A stretch of DNA of 64,000 nucleotides from Thalassospira profundimaris (GTDB lineage: Bacteria; Pseudomonadota; Alphaproteobacteria; Rhodospirillales; Thalassospiraceae). A program made the translations under genes and the position numbers. Shown piece after piece: positions 9,224-18,705 of the stretch. The notes beneath the pieces are model-generated. The model was not told where the DNA came from and made no database searches. It worked only from the letters and a program-made list of their open reading frames with translations. Every line of letters starts with the position of its first letter. Positions within the stretch are counted from its first letter, which is position 1. The stretch is from the NCBI RefSeq assembly GCF_003326795.1, contig NZ_JPWI01000011.1, positions 62,001-126,000 of the forward strand. Direction: 5' to 3'.

Positions 9224-10534
9224 TTAGTCGGCAAACACGCGGGCAAAGATCGTGTCGACATGCTTGGTGTGGTAACCAAGGTCGAACAGGGCTTCGAGCT
9301 TGTCCATCGGAATGCGTGCGGTGACGTCTTCGTCGGTTTTCAGAAGCGACAGAAGATCGCCTTCGCGGTTCCAGACCTTCATCGCGTTGCGCTGAACGAT
9401 ACGGTACGAATCTTCGCGCGAAACACCATATTGGGTCAGGGTCAGCAGCACGCGCTGCGAGAAGACCAGACCACCCATCTGGTTGAGGATTTCGTCCATG
9501 CGTTCCGGATAGATGACCAGGTTTTCAACAACGTTGGTCAGGCGCATCAGGGCGAAATCAAGCGTTACGGTCGCATCCGGACCGATGTTACGTTCAACCG
9601 AGCTGTGCGAAATATCGCGCTCATGCCAAAGGGCAACGTTTTCCATTGCCGGAATGGCCATCGAACGTACCAGACGGGCAAGACCGGTCAGGTTTTCGGT
9701 CAGAACCGGGTTACGCTTGTGTGGCATCGCCGAGGAGCCTTTCTGCCCCTTGGAGAAGAATTCCTCAACTTCGCGAACTTCGGTGCGCTGCAGGTGACGA
9801 ATTTCGGTTGCCAGATGTTCGATCGAGGATGCGATAACCCCAAGGGCTGCGAAATAGGCCGCATGACGGTCGCGCGGGATGACCTGGGTCGAAACCGGTT
9901 CCGGTTTCAGGCCAAGCTTGGCGGCGACATGTTCTTCAACGCTCGGATCGATATTGGCGAATGTGCCAACCGCACCCGAAATGGCGCAGGTCGCGATTTC
10001 TTCACGCGCCACAACCAGACGATCACGGTTACGTTTGAATTCAGCGTAGAAGGTCGCAAGCTTCAGGCCAAAGGTCACCGGTTCTGCGTGGATGCCGTGC
10101 GAACGACCCATGCAGGGGACGTCTTTGGTTTCATAGGCGCGCTTTTTAAGCGCGGCCAGAAGCTTGTCCATATCTTCAAGCAGGATGTCGGTTGCCTGAA
10201 CGAGCTGCACGTTAAAGCAGGTATCAAGTACGTCCGAGCTGGTCATGCCCTGATGAACAAAGCGTGCTTCTTCACCGACCTGTTCGGCCAGTTCGGTCAG
10301 AAACGCGATGACGTCATGTTTGACTTCGGCTTCGACGGTGTCGATGCGATCAATACGATCCTGGGTATAGGGCTTGTCGCCTTTTTCCCAGACGAGCTTG
10401 GCGGACTCAGTCGGGATAACACCCAGTTCAGCCAGTTTGTCAGCAGCGTGTGCTTCGATTTCGAACCAGATACGGAATTTGTTCGCCGGTTCCCAGATGG
10501 AGGTCATCTGCGGACGGGAATAACGGGGGATCAT
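9224..10534 (-). CDS. purB: Adenylosuccinate lyase
   Basis: PurB (436 aa) splits SAICAR to AICAR plus fumarate and adenylosuccinate to AMP plus fumarate, acting twice in purine synthesis. The fumarase/aspartase signature is present as GSSAMPHKRNP, with MTSSDVLDT and GRSHGIHAEP as further active-site blocks. The start is ATG 10534: a GGAGG site lies seven bases upstream, and the sequence MIPRYSRPQM matches alphaproteobacterial PurB. It is the most upstream pur gene here but is separated from purC by unrelated genes, so it is probably transcribed alone. Confidence 0.97.
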   Translation of the reverse strand: MIPRYSRPQMTSIWEPANKFRIWFEIEAHAADKLAELGVIPTESAKLVWEKGDKPYTQDRIDRIDTVEAEVKHDVIAFLTELAEQVGEEARFVHQGMTSSDVLDTCFNVQLVQATDILLEDMDKLLAALKKRAYETKDVPCMGRSHGIHAEPVTFGLKLATFYAEFKRNRDRLVVAREEIATCAISGAVGTFANIDPSVEEHVAAKLGLKPEPVSTQVIPRDRHAAYFAALGVIASSIEHLATEIRHLQRTEVREVEEFFSKGQKGSSAMPHKRNPVLTENLTGLARLVRSMAIPAMENVALWHERDISHSSVERNIGPDATVTLDFALMRLTNVVENLVIYPERMDEILNQMGGLVFSQRVLLTLTQYGVSREDSYRIVQRNAMKVWNREGDLLSLLKTDEDVTARIPMDKLEALFDLGYHTKHVDTIFARVFAD

Positions 10535-10775
10535 GCGGTCGCCTCCGGGCATAATGGTTGGGCGCCGGGGGATGATGCGAATGATCGGAATGCGTGATCA
10601 ATTGCACGATCATAGGGCCGGCACGCTTTCACCGGGTCGGATAGTCCATTCCGGGCCAATTGGCAACCCTGCAGACGGTATGGCAGGGATGTCAGGGCTA
10701 ATTTATCGGCAAAAACTTGTGATCTGTTAGAAATATAGCAACTTAGGTAATATATGCAGTGTTATTCGATACCGC

Positions 10776-10795
10776 GTCAGCACGCGTAAGCTGAC
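10776..10795. repeat. Inverted repeat upstream of the HD-GYP gene
   Basis: GTCAGC and GCTGAC arms are separated by 8 bp, 30 bp before the start codon. It could be an operator or an mRNA hairpin near the ribosome-binding site. Confidence 0.3.
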
Positions 10796-10824
10796 AATCT
10801 GATTGTTGAGTGGGCGGAAAATTC

Positions 10825-12579
10825 ATGGCGCGTGAAGCCAACGGGGCGAAGGGTCACCATAAAGAAGTGACCGACCGCCACAAGACAGACGAGAGCCATC
10901 TGGCAAAGCTTGTGGATCTGGGGATTGCACTTTCTGCCGAACAGGGGCGTGAAGAGCTTAACCAGAAAATTCTCATGGCTGCGCGTGACTTCACCAATGC
11001 CGATGGTGGATCGCTTTATCTTGTCAATCGCGAAGAAAGCGAACTGCATTTCCGCATTCTGATGAATGATACGCTCAACACCTTTTTCGTCAGTGGCCGC
11101 GAAGCCGAAAAACCCTTTCCGCCATTGCCGCTTTATGACAGTGAAGGCCGTCCGAACTATCGCAATATTGCGACCTATGTCGCGCTCAGCGGTAAATCGA
11201 TCAATATCGAAGATGCCTATTACGCCAAGGGGTTTGATTTTTCAGGGACGCGCGCCTTTGACGCCAAAACCGGATATCGATCAAAATCCTTTCTTACCGT
11301 GCCGCTGAAAAATACGCGCGGGACGGTGATCGGTGTTCTGCAATTGATCAATGCCCGGGATCATTCGGGCAATGTCATTCCCTTTGACAAGGCAATCGAG
11401 CCGATCATCAATGCGCTGGCAAGTCAGGCGGCAGTGGCAATTGAAAACAGTCGCCTGCTGGTTGCCCAGCGTGACCTGATGGAAAGTTTCGTGCGTGTTC
11501 TTGGTCATGCGATCGACGCCAAGTCGCCCCATACCGCAGACCATTGTTCGCGCGTGCCCGTGATCGCCCGCATGCTGGCACAGGCAGCCGTTGACGACAA
11601 ACTGGGACCCTTTTCGAACTTCTATCTCACCGATATGGAATGGTACGAGCTTGATCTGGCGGCATGGCTTCATGATTGCGGCAAGATCGTTACTCCTGAT
11701 CATGTGATCGAAAAGGCGACCAAGCTTGAAACCATCCATAACCGTATCCATGAAATCCGCACCCGGTTTGAAGTTCTCAGGCGCGATGCCGAAATTGACA
11801 TGCTTAAACGCAAACTCGCGGGCGAGGACGCGGAGGTCTGCGAAGCCGATTTCAATACCAGGGTGGCAGAACTTGAAGCCCGGTTCGCGCTGGTGGCCGA
11901 TGCCAATATCGGGGATGCCGAGATTGATACAGATGCAATCTATGCCCTGCATGATATTGCCGAGCTGACATGGACCCGCCATTTCGACCGGACACTGGGA
12001 TTGTCCTGGGCTGAAAACGAACGGCTTAGTGATGCTGATCTGGCATCATTGCGCGAACCGGGTGTCGAAAATGTTCTGATGGACCGCGAAGATCATATCT
12101 ATCAGGGCTTTAACCGTGGCGAGCTTTATAATCTTTCGGTTCCGCATGGCACCCTGACATCCGAGGAACGGCAGGTGATTAATGATCATGTCGTGATCAC
12201 ACAGGATATGCTTGCACAATTGCCCTATCCGCGCGAACTGCAACGCATTCCGGAAATTGCCGGCAACCATCATGAAAAAATGGACGGGTCGGGCTATCCG
12301 CGCGGCCTGACCGGGGATGACATGGGAATCCTCGAAAAGGTGATGGTCATTGCCGATATTTTCGAGGCCCTGACCGCCGTTGACCGACCCTATAAACGTC
12401 CCAAGCTTCTGTCCGAATGTATCGCAATCCTTTCCGATATGCGCGACAAGGGGCAGATTGATAACGATCTGTTCGAACTGTTTCTGATCAGTGGCACCTA
12501 TGTCGAATATGGCCTGAAATATCTGCGTCCCGAACAGTGCGATGAAGTCGATATCGAACAATTCATCATCTCTAACTGA
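10825..12579 (+). CDS. GAF and HD-GYP domain protein, putative c-di-GMP phosphodiesterase
   Basis: A 584-aa cytoplasmic signalling protein. A GAF domain occupies about 30-205 (ending VIGVLQLINARD ... ASQAAVAIENSRLL). The HD-GYP domain follows: His236 in HTADHCSRV, the metal-binding HD at 283-284 (WLHDCGKI), HHEKMDGSGYP from 482, GYP at 490-492, and the downstream DIFEALTAVDRPYK. All metal ligands appear present, so hydrolysis of c-di-GMP to pGpG or GMP is expected. About 207 residues separate HD from GYP, against roughly 60-65 in ordinary HD-GYP proteins; the insert is partly helical and charged. ATG 10825 is preferred over GTG 10810, five codons earlier. No cognate kinase is adjacent. Confidence 0.88.
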   Translation: MAREANGAKGHHKEVTDRHKTDESHLAKLVDLGIALSAEQGREELNQKILMAARDFTNADGGSLYLVNREESELHFRILMNDTLNTFFVSGREAEKPFPPLPLYDSEGRPNYRNIATYVALSGKSINIEDAYYAKGFDFSGTRAFDAKTGYRSKSFLTVPLKNTRGTVIGVLQLINARDHSGNVIPFDKAIEPIINALASQAAVAIENSRLLVAQRDLMESFVRVLGHAIDAKSPHTADHCSRVPVIARMLAQAAVDDKLGPFSNFYLTDMEWYELDLAAWLHDCGKIVTPDHVIEKATKLETIHNRIHEIRTRFEVLRRDAEIDMLKRKLAGEDAEVCEADFNTRVAELEARFALVADANIGDAEIDTDAIYALHDIAELTWTRHFDRTLGLSWAENERLSDADLASLREPGVENVLMDREDHIYQGFNRGELYNLSVPHGTLTSEERQVINDHVVITQDMLAQLPYPRELQRIPEIAGNHHEKMDGSGYPRGLTGDDMGILEKVMVIADIFEALTAVDRPYKRPKLLSECIAILSDMRDKGQIDNDLFELFLISGTYVEYGLKYLRPEQCDEVDIEQFIISN

Positions 12580-12600
12580 ACCAGTTCGCAAGTTTATACG

Positions 12601-12630
12601 CAAAAAAAAGGACCGTCACAGGGACGGTCC
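12601..12630 (-). terminator. Intrinsic terminator of the opp operon
   Basis: An 8-bp stem (GGACCGTC / GACGGTCC) is followed on the minus strand by TTTTTTTTG. It lies about 40 bp downstream of oppF and lacks a T-run on the plus strand. Confidence 0.85.
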
Positions 12631-12666
12631 GGCAAGTTCAGGGTGCAATGTTATGGTGGCTTTTAT

Positions 12667-13683
12667 CTAAAGGCTGTCATGAAAATGACAGGCGACTTCC
12701 TGGGTGTCGGACACCCGGTCAAGTTTCGGGACTTCGGATGCACATTTGTCTTTTGCAAAAGGACAGCGGGTCCGAAAAACGCAACCCGATGGCGGCGATA
12801 TCGGGCTTGGCAGATCACCGGTCAGGACAATGCGTTCCTTGTTGCGTTCGATCTCGGGGTCCGGGATCGGAACCGCTGAAATCAGTGCCTTGGTATAGGG
12901 GTGTCTTGGATTGGCATAAATGTTGTCGCGATCAGCCAGCTCCATGACATTGCCAAGATACAGCACCATGATGCGGTGGCAGATATGGCGCACAATCGAC
13001 AAATCATGGCTGATGAAAATCAGCGACAGGTCAAATTCCCTCTGCAATTCCTGCAACAGATTGACGATTTGCGCCTGAATGGAAACATCAAGGGCCGATA
13101 CCGGTTCGTCACAGACAATCAGTTTCGGTTCAAGGATCATGGCGCGTGCAATACCGATGCGCTGACACTGCCCGCCGGAAAACTCGTGCGGATAGCGGTT
13201 GATCATCTGTGGCAAAAGCCCAACGCGCGCCATCATGCGTTTGACCCGTGCCTTGATTTCTTCCTTGCCGAGTTCCGGTTTGTGAGTGACCAGCGGTTCG
13301 GCGATAATTTCGCCAATGGTCATGCGGGGATTAAGGCTGGCAAGCGGGTCCTGGAAGATGATCTGAAGATCACGGCGTAATGGCTGCATCTCCCGGTGGG
13401 GCGAGCCGACAATGTTTTTGCCAAGCCATGCAACCTGTCCGCCAGAAGGTGCGATCAGTTGCAGGATCGCACGGCCAAGGGTCGATTTACCACAACCTGA
13501 TTCACCGACAACGCCAAGTGTCTCTCCCGGATAAAGATCAAAATTCACCCCGTCGACAGCTTTAAGCTGCCGGTCCGGTGCAAACAGACCCTTGCCGGGA
13601 ATGGCGAAATGAACCTTCAGGTCACGGACCGAAAGGATCGGACTGGTATCCTGTGTTCCGGATTTTGGTGTCATTACGGTCAT
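12667..13683 (-). CDS. oppF: Oligopeptide ABC transporter ATP-binding protein OppF
   Basis: One of the two ATPase subunits (338 aa) of a peptide importer, at the cytoplasmic face of the inner membrane. Walker A is GESGCGKST, the ABC signature SGGQCQRIGIARA, and Walker B LIVCDEPVSALD. The C-terminal oligopeptide-transporter extension carries four cysteines in CVFRTRCPFAKDKC...VACH, typical of the iron-sulfur-type or Cys-rich tail of this family. Its start overlaps the oppD stop by four bases (ATGA), and it is the last gene of the operon. Confidence 0.95.
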   Translation of the reverse strand: MTVMTPKSGTQDTSPILSVRDLKVHFAIPGKGLFAPDRQLKAVDGVNFDLYPGETLGVVGESGCGKSTLGRAILQLIAPSGGQVAWLGKNIVGSPHREMQPLRRDLQIIFQDPLASLNPRMTIGEIIAEPLVTHKPELGKEEIKARVKRMMARVGLLPQMINRYPHEFSGGQCQRIGIARAMILEPKLIVCDEPVSALDVSIQAQIVNLLQELQREFDLSLIFISHDLSIVRHICHRIMVLYLGNVMELADRDNIYANPRHPYTKALISAVPIPDPEIERNKERIVLTGDLPSPISPPSGCVFRTRCPFAKDKCASEVPKLDRVSDTQEVACHFHDSL

Positions 13684-14654
13684 TGTCCGTCCTCCCGGAA
13701 ACAGGCACTTGCTCGGTCCTGATCAAATGCCTTCAGCGGCGGACGTTCCTTGCTGCAACGTTCCATCACATAGCCACAGCGTTCCTGATAGGCGCACCCG
13801 GTCGGAAGGTTCTGCAAGTTGGGCGGTTGTCCCGGAATGGCAAACAGGTTTTCTTCGTTGGCATGATCGATGCGTGGCATCGATTTCAAAAGCCCCTCGG
13901 TATAGGGATGATGACTGTCGTAATAGATGTCGCGCACCGCCCCGGTTTCGACGACGCGCCCGCCATACATCACCATCACCCGGTCACACAATCCGGCTAC
14001 CACGCCCAGATCATGGGTGATCATGACGGTGGCGGTGTTGAAATCCTTTTGAAGATCACGGAGCAGGTCAAGAATTTGCGCCTGAACAGTAACATCAAGG
14101 GCGGTGGTCGGTTCATCGGCAATCAGAACTTCCGGATCGCACAACAGTGCCATGGCAATCATGACGCGCTGACGCATGCCGCCAGAAAATTCATGTGGGT
14201 ACATGTGAACGCGCTGGGCCGCGCCGGGAATGCCTACACGATCAAGCATGGCAATGGCTCGTTTGAGTGCCTCGGCCTCGGACATGCCGCGGTGTTCGAC
14301 CAGAACCTCGGTCATCTGTTTCGAGATTTTCAGATACGGGTTCAGTGATGTCATCGGATCCTGAAAGATCATCGACATCGAAACACCGCGAATTTTATTC
14401 AGCTCGCGCGCGGGCAAATTCAGGATTTCCGTATCCTTGTAGCGCACCGATCCGCTTGACGATCCGTTCTTGGCCAGAAGCCCCATCAGGGACAGGAAAA
14501 TTTGCGTTTTGCCGGAACCGGATTCACCGACCACGCCCAGTGTTTCGCCCGGATCAATATGGAAATTGACATTGTTCACTGCCTCGACCTCGCCATCGGG
14601 TGTCTGGAAGCGGGTTGTCAGGTTCTCGACAGTCAGAATGTGATTGGTTGTCAT
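13680..14654 (-). CDS. oppD: Oligopeptide ABC transporter ATP-binding protein OppD
   Basis: The second ATPase subunit (324 aa) of the peptide importer. Walker A is GESGSGKTQ, the signature SGGMRQRVMIAMA and Walker B VLIADEPTTALD, followed by the H-loop MITHDLGVV. The C-terminal Cys-rich peptide-transporter extension (CAYQERCGYVMERC) is present. The Walker A Gln after GKT in place of Ser or Val is common in this subfamily. It lies 18 bp downstream of oppC and overlaps oppF. Confidence 0.95.
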   Translation of the reverse strand: MTTNHILTVENLTTRFQTPDGEVEAVNNVNFHIDPGETLGVVGESGSGKTQIFLSLMGLLAKNGSSSGSVRYKDTEILNLPARELNKIRGVSMSMIFQDPMTSLNPYLKISKQMTEVLVEHRGMSEAEALKRAIAMLDRVGIPGAAQRVHMYPHEFSGGMRQRVMIAMALLCDPEVLIADEPTTALDVTVQAQILDLLRDLQKDFNTATVMITHDLGVVAGLCDRVMVMYGGRVVETGAVRDIYYDSHHPYTEGLLKSMPRIDHANEENLFAIPGQPPNLQNLPTGCAYQERCGYVMERCSKERPPLKAFDQDRASACFREDGQ

Positions 14655-14672
14655 GATATTGTCCTTGCTGCC

Positions 14673-15581
14673 TTACCTGTCCTTCGGATCAAGCGCGTCG
14701 CGCAGACCGTCACCGATGAAGTTGAAACAGAACAGGGTGAGTGCCAGGAACACAGCCGGGTAAATCAGCATCCATGTGGATGCCTCGATCACCTTGGCCC
14801 CTTCGGAAATCAGAACGCCCCAACTGGTCAGTGGCTCCTGAACGCCCAGCCCAAGGAAGGACAGGAAGCTTTCAGTCAGGATGACCTGCGGGATGGTCAG
14901 CGTCATATAGACAATGACCGGGCCAAGCACGTTGGGGATGATATGGCGGAAAATAATCTTGAAGTTCGACACGCCGGTTGCGTGGGCTGCCTCGATAAAT
15001 TCACGTCTGCGCAGTGAAAGGGTCTGGCCGCGTACAATACGCGCCATGGTCAGCCATTCAACTGCACCAAGTGCAACAAAGATCAGAAAGATGTTTCGGC
15101 CAAATACCACCATCAACATGATCACAAAGAACATGAAGGGCAGGGAATAAAGCACATCGACAAAGCGCATCATGATGTTGTCGATTTTGCCGCCAAAGAA
15201 ACCGGCGACCGCCCCATAGGTCACGCCGATGACCAGCGAGACCGATGTTGCAAGTAACCCGACCGCAAGCGATACGCGTGCGCCAAAAAGAACACGGATA
15301 AACAGGTCACGGCCATTGCCGTCCGTTCCAAAGATATGGCCGTTTTCCCAGTTCGGGCCTTCCTGAATATAGCCCCAGTCGATCTGGTCATAGGCATAGG
15401 GGCTCAAAAGCGGTGCAAAAACAGCCAGAAGCGTGATGATGCCCAGAATGATCATCGATCCGACGGCGGCCTTGTTTCGAAACAGGCGAATGCGGGCATC
15501 GCGCCACAGGCTGCGGCCCTCGATTTCCACAGGCGCGCCCGCAGCTTCCAGCATTGCTGTCTTTTCAGATTTATTCATCAT
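14673..15581 (-). CDS. oppC: Oligopeptide ABC transporter permease OppC
   Basis: A 302-aa inner-membrane permease. It has an N-terminal cytoplasmic segment and the OppC-N membrane helix (about 38-58), then the periplasmic domain with FGTDGNGRDLFIRVLFGARVS, a hallmark of OppC/DppC. The EAA loop that contacts the ATPases reads EAAHATGVSNFKIIFRHIIPN. The start overlaps the oppB stop by one base (TGATG), so translation is coupled. Confidence 0.95.
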   Translation of the reverse strand: MMNKSEKTAMLEAAGAPVEIEGRSLWRDARIRLFRNKAAVGSMIILGIITLLAVFAPLLSPYAYDQIDWGYIQEGPNWENGHIFGTDGNGRDLFIRVLFGARVSLAVGLLATSVSLVIGVTYGAVAGFFGGKIDNIMMRFVDVLYSLPFMFFVIMLMVVFGRNIFLIFVALGAVEWLTMARIVRGQTLSLRRREFIEAAHATGVSNFKIIFRHIIPNVLGPVIVYMTLTIPQVILTESFLSFLGLGVQEPLTSWGVLISEGAKVIEASTWMLIYPAVFLALTLFCFNFIGDGLRDALDPKDR

Positions 15582-16504
15582 CAGTTTGACTTCAATTTTG
15601 GATCAAGAAGGCCGTAAACCATATCGACCAGGAAATTCAGCATGATGATCATCACCGCATAGACGATGACCACACCCATGACGAGCGGGTAGTCGCGGTT
15701 CAATGCTGCCTTGATGAAATAGGTGCCAATGCCGGGGACACCAAAGATGCTCTCGATCACGACCGAACCGGTCATGACAGCTGCTGTAGCCGGTCCAAGA
15801 TAGGAAACAACAGGCAAAAGCGCACCCTTGATGGCATGTCGGTTGACCACAAGCTTTTCACGCAATCCCTTGGCGCGTGCAGTGCGGATATAGTTGGAAT
15901 GCAGAACCTCGACCATTGATCCGCGTGTAAGACGTGCGATATAGGCGATCTGCGGCAGGGCAAGGGCAATGATCGGCAGGATCTTGTACTGGATTTCACC
16001 ATCCCCCCATCCGGCCGTCGGCAGGATCGAAAGATACAATCCGAACACCAGCGACAAAAGCGGTGCCATGACAAAGTTCGGAATGGCGATGCCGATCATG
16101 GCAATGCCCATGACGGCGAAATCAACTGCGCTATTTTGTCGAAGGGCAGCATAGGTGCCAAATCCGACCCCGAAAACAAGCGCAATGGCGATTGCCGTCA
16201 GGCCAAGCTGCATGGATGCGGGCGCACCGGCCATGATCAGTTCTGCAACCGAAAAGTCGCGTATCTTGATTGACGGGCCAAAGTCACCCTGAAACAGTTT
16301 GCCGATATAGATGGCGTATTGTTCGATCAGCGGCTTATCAAGATCATAGGCCGCCTTGATGTTTTTTTCGATTTCCGGCGGAAGTGCGCGTTCCTGGTCG
16401 AACGGTCCGCCTGGTGCAATGCGCATCATGAAAAAGGCCACCGTGATCACGATGAACAAGGTCGGTATCGCGATCAACAGGCGCCGAATGGCATAAGATA
16501 ACAT
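15581..16504 (-). CDS. oppB: Oligopeptide ABC transporter permease OppB
   Basis: A 307-aa permease partner of OppC with six predicted membrane segments. The N-terminus (IRRLLIAIPTLFIVITVAFFMMRIAPGGPF) gives the first helix and the conserved PGGPFD turn; the EAA loop reads YIRTARAKGLREKLVVNRHAIKGA in register (first part YIRTARAKGL). Family members in alphaproteobacteria sit directly after oppA, as here (gap about 78 bp). Confidence 0.95.
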   Translation of the reverse strand: MLSYAIRRLLIAIPTLFIVITVAFFMMRIAPGGPFDQERALPPEIEKNIKAAYDLDKPLIEQYAIYIGKLFQGDFGPSIKIRDFSVAELIMAGAPASMQLGLTAIAIALVFGVGFGTYAALRQNSAVDFAVMGIAMIGIAIPNFVMAPLLSLVFGLYLSILPTAGWGDGEIQYKILPIIALALPQIAYIARLTRGSMVEVLHSNYIRTARAKGLREKLVVNRHAIKGALLPVVSYLGPATAAVMTGSVVIESIFGVPGIGTYFIKAALNRDYPLVMGVVIVYAVMIIMLNFLVDMVYGLLDPKLKSN

Positions 16505-16582
16505 AATTCTCTCTCATCCCCGGGGTGGTCACAGGCTGCGGGTGGGAGGAAAACCGCGCAGCCTGCGACACGACATCAGGGT

Positions 16583-18217
16583 TTACTCAGCAATGTCGAG
16601 CCAGCGGGTCAGGTGACGATCCGGGGCATTATCGATCCAGCCCTTGATCTTCGGAGAGACGAGCTGTTTCGAGACATAGTAGTAAATGGGGATGTAGGGC
16701 TGGGCTTCCATCATGATGGCTTCTGCCTGATGCATCAGATCAGCGCGTTTTTTCAGGTCGCCCTCGTTTTCAGCAGCCAGCATCAACTCGTTGTAACGCG
16801 GGTTGTCAAAGGAAGCATAGTTCAGCGGACCGGTGCGCTCTTCACCAAGGAAAAGGAAGTTCTGCGCATCGTTATAGTCAGCAATCCAGCCTGCGCGGGC
16901 AACTTCGAAGTCACCTACTTTCAGGTCGGCATAGTGGATTTTGCCTTCGGAGTTGAACAATTCTGCCTCAACGCCGATCTGTTTCCACATGTTCTGTGCC
17001 GCAATCGCGATACGTTTATGGTTTTCCGAGGTATTGTAACGCAGCGTGAATTTCAGGGGATTGTCCGGACCATAACCGGCCTCTGCCATCAGTTTTTTGG
17101 CATCAGCAAGCTTTTCTGCATAAGGCAGGTCTTTCCACGAAACGTAAGCCGGTTCGGTGTAGTTGCCGGTTCCCGGCGGAACAAAGGAATAGGCCGGAAG
17201 TTCGCCGGTCTTAAGGACAGCATCGGTGATGGCTTCACGGTTCAGCGCAAGTGACAGTGCCTTGCGAACACGGACATCCTTGAATTTGTCCTTATCGGTG
17301 CGGATGGCATAGTAATAGATGCCGGCATATGGTGCGATGCGCAGGCTGTCAGCCAGATTGTCGCGCAGCCATGAAATCTGTTCGGATGCGATGTCACGCG
17401 CAACATCAAGTTCACTGGCGCGGAAACGGTTCTGCATCGCGGTGCGATCTTCGTAGGTGTAATAGACCACCTCGTCGATCGGAACATTTGCGGCATCATA
17501 GAATTCTTCGTTCTTGACCAGTTTGGTGTGAACGTTCGGCAGCCATTCGACCAGTTTGTAAGCGCCGTTAACCACGATGTTTTCCGGCTTTACCCAGTCC
17601 TTGCCGTATTTTTCAACGACATGACGGGGAATGGCAAATGCGGTCTGGTGGGTCAGCTGTGCAAGGAAATAGGGGGCGGGTGCTGTCAGTTTGACTTCAA
17701 GGGTATGGTCGTCAATCGCACGTGCACCAATTTTTGCACCTTCCTTGCCGGTGTTAACGGCCTCGGCACCTTCGATGATGTAAAGAAGTGATGCGTATTC
17801 TGCACCAAGTTCCGGATCAAGCAGGCGTTCCCAGCCCGCGATGAAATCCTGTGCTGTAACCGGTGTTCCGTCCGACCAGTTATGGTTACGGATTTTGAAC
17901 GTATAGGTCTTGCCGTCTTCGGAAACTGTCCAGCTTTCTGCCGCACCTGGCACCGGCTGTCCATCCGGGCCATAGGTCAGAAGGCCAAGCGACATATCAT
18001 CGGAGATACGGCTGGTCTGAACCGTGGAAATGAAATGCGGATCCATGGATTGCGGTTCGCCGTCATTGCCGATGCGCAGGATTTTCTCTGCTTGCGCATG
18101 GGTGCTCGACAGCATGGTCATGGAACCGGCGATCAAGGCAGTACCAAGAACAAAGGCGCGTGAGGATTTCAGCAACCCGTTCACGAGACCCTTTTTGGTC
18201 TTCGTGTTGTCTGACAT
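16583..18217 (-). CDS. oppA: Periplasmic oligopeptide-binding protein OppA
   Basis: A 544-aa solute-binding protein (SBP family 5) that captures peptides in the periplasm and delivers them to OppBC. Residues 1-43 form a Sec signal peptide with a long basic N-region, hydrophobic core and SSTHAQAEK cleavage region; there is no lipobox Cys, so it is soluble. The family block LTAPAPYFLAQLTHQTAF and the N-terminal GNDGEPQSMDPH are typical of OppA. An SD sequence GGGAGA precedes ATG 18217. It heads the oppABCDF operon. Binding specificity is likely broad but cannot be read from sequence. Confidence 0.95.
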   Translation of the reverse strand: MSDNTKTKKGLVNGLLKSSRAFVLGTALIAGSMTMLSSTHAQAEKILRIGNDGEPQSMDPHFISTVQTSRISDDMSLGLLTYGPDGQPVPGAAESWTVSEDGKTYTFKIRNHNWSDGTPVTAQDFIAGWERLLDPELGAEYASLLYIIEGAEAVNTGKEGAKIGARAIDDHTLEVKLTAPAPYFLAQLTHQTAFAIPRHVVEKYGKDWVKPENIVVNGAYKLVEWLPNVHTKLVKNEEFYDAANVPIDEVVYYTYEDRTAMQNRFRASELDVARDIASEQISWLRDNLADSLRIAPYAGIYYYAIRTDKDKFKDVRVRKALSLALNREAITDAVLKTGELPAYSFVPPGTGNYTEPAYVSWKDLPYAEKLADAKKLMAEAGYGPDNPLKFTLRYNTSENHKRIAIAAQNMWKQIGVEAELFNSEGKIHYADLKVGDFEVARAGWIADYNDAQNFLFLGEERTGPLNYASFDNPRYNELMLAAENEGDLKKRADLMHQAEAIMMEAQPYIPIYYYVSKQLVSPKIKGWIDNAPDRHLTRWLDIAE

Positions 18218-18705
18218 GTGTGATGTCTCCCTTGTTGGTTATGATTTGTTCGTACCTACTCCCTGAAAGTACGTACGCAAAAATACTGAGGCCGCATTCC
18301 GTCAACTTCAAGTAGGATTTCGCGAAATTGTCGCAATTGGTCGATATTTGCGTTGTTTTGATGGTTTTTAGGTGTAAATTTGCAAGTGATCGCAAAATAG
18401 ACCAATTTTCTACGGTTTTGTTGCGTTGCGATACGCGCGCAGATTTTTGACCTACTTGCCGTTTCAGCGACCATACTGCGCCTAATGGTTGCAGGTTTCC
18501 TGTGAAGTATTTCACATTTAAGGGTTTTTCGGACATTGACGCGATTCGAATAAGTCGGGATCTTCATCAAAATCCAATGCCGAAATCGATCCTTGGCACC
18601 ATGAATAAACCGTGATGGCGGCAAATATCCATTGAGAAACAAACCGCCACACGATACGGGTTACTGCGTATTGGTAAGTCCAACTGTGGAACGGCACCGT
18701 CCAAG
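18218..18705. promoter_or_regulatory. 488-bp divergent intergenic region between oppA and the first AraC-type gene
   Basis: No gene is supported here; short open frames lack ribosome-binding sites and family similarity. It must hold the oppA promoter and the promoter of the AraC-type gene. Near oppA, CGTAC (18251-18255) and GTACGTACG (18269-18277) form a short dyad. The 8-mer TTCGTACC at 18249-18256 matches an arm of the palindrome at 21179-21204. The central part is A/T rich. Confidence 0.5.

Noticed and set aside
9218-10597. A 459-codon open frame on the plus strand opposite purB
   Set aside because: It is fully antisense to a clear adenylosuccinate lyase and has no ribosome-binding site or family similarity. 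Similar long shadows lie opposite purC, lysC, hisS and hemA and arise from codon bias.
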